DNA of 7,582 nt from CAVEFW01 sp964579575 (lineage in GTDB: Bacteria; Actinomycetota; Coriobacteriia; Coriobacteriales; Eggerthellaceae): assembly GCA_964579575.1 (NCBI GenBank), contig CAZOGL010000060.1, positions 1 through 7,582 on the forward strand, given 5' to 3'. The notes beneath the pieces are model-generated. The model saw only the letters and a program-made list of their open reading frames with translations, made no database searches and had not been told where the DNA came from. Positions 5,317-7,582 of the stretch are shown here, in pieces (position 1 is the first letter of the stretch; the number at the start of each line of letters is the position of its first letter). A program made the position numbers and the translations under genes.

Positions 5317-6211
5317 CTAGCGATTCATGTTCCCCGTTCGATAACCGTCGACATCAAGGGCAACATGCACAAACCCGAGGTCGTGCATGGCCTCCCCCAC
5401 GCCGTGGTACGCCAACACATGGAGCGCACGTTCTACCTCGTCAGCGGCAACCTCGATACGCGCCAAAGTCCCGTGCTCATGCACTCTGACGCGGACCTGG
5501 GCAAACCCCTCGCCCATCATGAGATTCTCCGCCTCCTCGATAGCCTTGAGAAGTTCCGGCGTCAGAGGTTGGTCGGTGGCAACGCGACTGGCGAGACACG
5601 CAAACGACGGCTTGTTCCAAGTCGGAAGTCCCATCTCGCGGGACAAATCGCGAATGTCTTGCTTGGTGAGGTCAGCCTCGTCAAGAGGGCTACGTGCGCC
5701 AAACTCCCGAACCGCCCGGGCTCCGGGCCGATAGTCATCGCGATCGGTCGCATTGCTTCCCTCGACAAGGTGAATCGAGCCGCCCGCGCAATCGAGCGCC
5801 CCCGTCTCATCTGCGACACGTTCCGCCGCGTCAAACAACCTCGCGAGTAAATCCTGCTTGCAAACGTAACACCGATTCGGCCCGTTTTTCGCAAGGCCCT
5901 CAACCTTGAACACGTCCCGTTCGACCTTGGTTTGGTAAATCCCCTTCTCCGTGCAAAATTGCTCCGCGAACTCCGTCTCCCGATTGGGATTGAGCGCCGA
6001 GGTCTCTGTGACAGCGAAGGCTCGCTCGCCCAACTCCTCATGGGCGACGGCGAGCAAAAACGTCGAGTCCACACCTCCCGAGAACGCGACCGCCACGCTC
6101 CCCAGGTCGCGCAAGATTTCCCGAAGGCGCTCAAGCTTGGCATGTTGTTTGTCGTTCGCAACGAAGGGCTCCCAGCTCTTGGCAGAAGCGGGCGCTTCGT
6201 GGGCGTGCGCG
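5317..6211 (-). CDS. larE: LarE, ATP-dependent sacrificial sulfur transferase domain (fused to LarC)
   Basis: LarE activates the carboxylates of the pyridinium biscarboxylate mononucleotide made by LarB through adenylylation and replaces them with thiocarboxylates. The PP-loop AFSGGVDSTFLLAV, GPNRCYVCK, EGSNATD, the KPSFACLASR segment and the C-terminal RVRVHEHGTLARIEV block are all clear family signatures. The three conserved cysteines (C373, C376 and C464 of the joined protein) match the three-cysteine LarE class, some members of which bind a 4Fe-4S cluster. The single-cysteine type instead donates its own Cys sulfur. No Met, and no start codon with an SD, lies before the domain. Its frame runs upstream through VANDKQHAK and KSWEPF into the LarC His-rich linker at the contig edge. 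It is therefore most likely the C-terminal half of a LarC-LarE fusion (residues about 285-556). The stop is TAG at 5317-5319. Confidence 0.92.
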
Positions 6212-6311
6212 NNNNNNNNNNNNNNNNNNNNNNNNNNNNNNNNNNNNNNNNNNNNNNNNNNNNNNNNNNNNNNNNNNNNNNNNNNNNNNNNNNNNNNNNN
6301 NNNNNNNNNNN
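6212..6311. other. Assembly gap of exactly 100 N, with identical 51-bp edges
   Basis: The 51 bases before the gap (6161-6211) are identical to the 51 bases after it (6312-6362). This is the pattern of two overlapping contig ends scaffolded without being merged, probably because of the adjacent His-rich tandem repeats. The placeholder plus the duplicated 51 bp add 151 nt, not a multiple of three, and so create a false frame break between LarC and LarE. Confidence 0.92.
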
Positions 6312-7138
6312 ACGAAGGGCTCCCAGCTCTTGGCAGAAGCGGGCGCTTCGTGGGCGTGCGCGGGAGTGGGCGCTTCGTGGGCGTGCGCGGGAGCGGGCAC
6401 TTCGTGGGCGTGCGCGTGGGTGTGGGCTTGGGCGTGCGTGTGGGCGTGCGCGTTGGCTTGTTCGTGACCAGATGCTTGCGCGCCCTCATGCCCCTCATGC
6501 GCGCCCTCGTCCCCCGCGTGCGCGCCCCCATGCTCCGCGTGCCCCTGTTCGGGAACGGGTCCTTGGAAGTACCTCACCTTGGCAGCCTCCCCGACGAACT
6601 CGTCCACGTAATGCTTGATGATCGCGGCGCTGGTAGGCGTACAACGCTCACCCTTGAGGCGCTCGACACACGTCGGAACACCGCTGTCGAGGATGACCGC
6701 CGTTGCGGGAGCTGGCAAAGGCAACGTCCCATGGGCACACTCGACCGTCCCGAAGCCCGCCTGTACCGACGTGGAGAAGATACGTTCCGGCGCGACCGCC
6801 TCGATTACCAAGCATATCTCCGCGACGTTGCGAATACCCGCCGCGCGCCCGACCTCGTGGAAATGCGCCGCCTCTACCGTCGTCTCGTGAACGGTCGCCT
6901 CCGCCTCGGTCAAAATCCGATAGATCGCTCGCATGTGCGCGCGAACCTCTTCACTTACCGCAAGGCCATCAATGGTCTCGAGTATCGCCGCAAGGTTGGC
7001 ATGGTGTCGCTCGGGGATGTCGAGCTTGGCAACGCGCTCGTCGAGCTCTGTCCCCGCCTCCGGGGTGAGCCTCATGCGCACCTGTCCCAAGATGCTTCCC
7101 CTGGTCGCGTTTTCGCAAAAGTCGAAATATAGGTCCAT
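6312..7138 (-). CDS. larC: LarC-type nickel insertion protein (LarC1 region plus His-rich linker), 5' part of a LarC-LarE fusion
   Basis: LarC inserts nickel into the thiolated pyridinium mononucleotide to complete the nickel-pincer cofactor. The ATG at 7136-7138 lies 3 nt after the LarB stop, with GGAG inside the end of larB as SD. Residues 1-199 match the N-terminal LarC1 region: RHHANLAAILETI, EAEATVHETTVEAAHFHEVG, GFGTVECAHGTLPLPAPAT and CTPTSAAI are recognisable. The usual N-terminal DCFSGISGDM signature is replaced by DFCENATRGSI, and the region before RHH is short. Residues 200-275 are a linker with 17 histidines in AHAHEAP-type repeats, as in the His-rich stretch of known LarC1. A LarC2 (CTP-dependent) domain does not follow. 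The frame enters the duplicated contig edge and continues into LarE. Joined across the overlap, the product has 556 residues. Confidence 0.85.
6331..6544 (-). repeat. Histidine-rich coding repeat with 27-bp units in the LarC-LarE linker
   Basis: On the plus strand GGGCGCTTCGTGGGCGTGCG-type units of 27 bp (nine codons, HAHEAPTPA) recur at the LarE-proximal end. They grade into shorter GTGGGCGTGCG tracts encoding alternating Ala/His/Thr, and then Gly/Glu/His. The 17 histidines suggest a nickel-binding or nickel-storage tail (inference from His-rich metallochaperones). The low complexity explains the assembly break next to it, so the copy number shown should not be trusted. Confidence 0.8.
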
Positions 7139-7141
7139 GCG

Positions 7142-7582
7142 CTACTCCAAATGGTTGATGAGGCTTGCTTGGAATCCGGCGCCGAAACCGTTGTCGATGT
7201 TCACAACCGAGACGTTCGACGCGCAAGAGTTGAGCATTGCGAGCAACGCCGAGAGCCCACCAAACGACGCGCCATACCCGATACTTGTCGGCACGGCGAT
7301 CACCGGGCAACTCGCAAGCCCCCCGACCACACTCGCCAATGCGCCCTCCATACCCGCGACAGCGATGACGACGCGCGCGGCCGCGATGCGCTCCTCGTTG
7401 GCCAACAAGCGGTGGATTCCCGCGACGCCGACGTCGTACAAACGATCGACGCGGTTGCCAAGCGCCTCTGCGACGAGCGCCGCCTCCTCGGCGACGGGCA
7501 AGTCACTCGTCCCTGCGGCCGCGACTGCGATAATGCCCTTGCCGTCAGGCTCCGGAATCGCGCCGACCATACCGATGCGCGG
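7142..7582 (-). CDS. larB: LarB, pyridinium-3,5-biscarboxylic acid mononucleotide synthase, N-terminus outside the window
   Basis: LarB carboxylates the pyridinium ring of nicotinic acid adenine dinucleotide and hydrolyses its phosphoanhydride, the first step of nickel-pincer cofactor synthesis. The visible 146 residues are the C-terminal PurE-like (AIR carboxylase) domain, with AAAGTSDLPVAEEAALVAEA, YDVGVAGIHRLLA, VIAVAGMEGALASVVGGL, PTSIGYGASFGGLSALL, MLNSCAS and VVNIDNGFGAG, all nearly canonical. The frame is open to the window edge (PRIG precedes the first in-window Met), so the Met at 7568-7570 is not the true start. The stop TAG at 7142-7144 lies 3 nt before the LarC start codon, so translational coupling is likely. 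Confidence 0.95.
   Translation of the reverse strand, partial: PRIGMVGAIPEPDGKGIIAVAAAGTSDLPVAEEAALVAEALGNRVDRLYDVGVAGIHRLLANEERIAAARVVIAVAGMEGALASVVGGLASCPVIAVPTSIGYGASFGGLSALLAMLNSCASNVSVVNIDNGFGAGFQASLINHLE

Noticed and set aside
6363..6531. LarE frame extended across the N run to 6531
   Set aside because: The frame on the far side of the gap is an artefact of the 100-N placeholder and is out of frame with LarC; the encoded Arg/Thr/Pro repeats are the shifted His-rich linker.

Overview
The window looks like a high-GC chromosomal segment of an anaerobic actinobacterium, most probably class Coriobacteriia (Eggerthellaceae-like). This is inferred from the GC-rich codon use, a 7TM/GHKL/LytTR signalling module and a lactate-racemase cofactor (lar) locus; no rRNA or marker gene confirms it. 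Nearly all genes lie on the minus strand, so functional order runs from high to low coordinates. It is draft sequence: two runs of exactly 100 N (4513-4612 and 6212-6311) are unknown-length scaffold gaps, and each interrupts a gene.

Right part (5317-7582): a nickel-pincer cofactor operon. LarB (N-terminus outside the window) is followed after 3 nt by a LarC-type protein that runs through a histidine-rich linker into the second gap. LarE follows on the other side. The two gap edges carry the same 51 bp in the same reading frame. Collapsing that overlap gives one uninterrupted 556-codon reading frame, LarC1 - His-rich linker - LarE. A LarC2 domain is not present, and LarA is not in the window.

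Middle (4105-5245): a P-loop nucleoside-triphosphatase gene split by the first gap. Its two halves are in frame if the contigs simply abut (231 residues). It is preceded by a 12-copy array of a 16-bp repeat that ends at its ribosome binding site. It is followed by a composite repeat (two perfect 37-bp copies 35 bp apart) that also duplicates the 3' end of the gene.

Left-middle (1025-3917): a three-gene signalling operon in the order LytTR response regulator, multi-TM sensor with a histidine phosphoacceptor helix but no ATPase domain, then a 3-TM protein carrying the GHKL ATPase domain. The last two overlap by ATGA. Together they look like one histidine kinase divided between two membrane proteins.

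Left end (1-1024): the possible tail of a plus-strand gene, an unrecognised AT-richer minus-strand gene with a cysteine-rich 19-residue duplication, and its long leader containing a 30-bp tandem array downstream of a plausible sigma-70 promoter. Short tandem repeats of different unit lengths (16, 24, 27, 30, 57 and about 72 bp) recur through the window, both inside and between genes.
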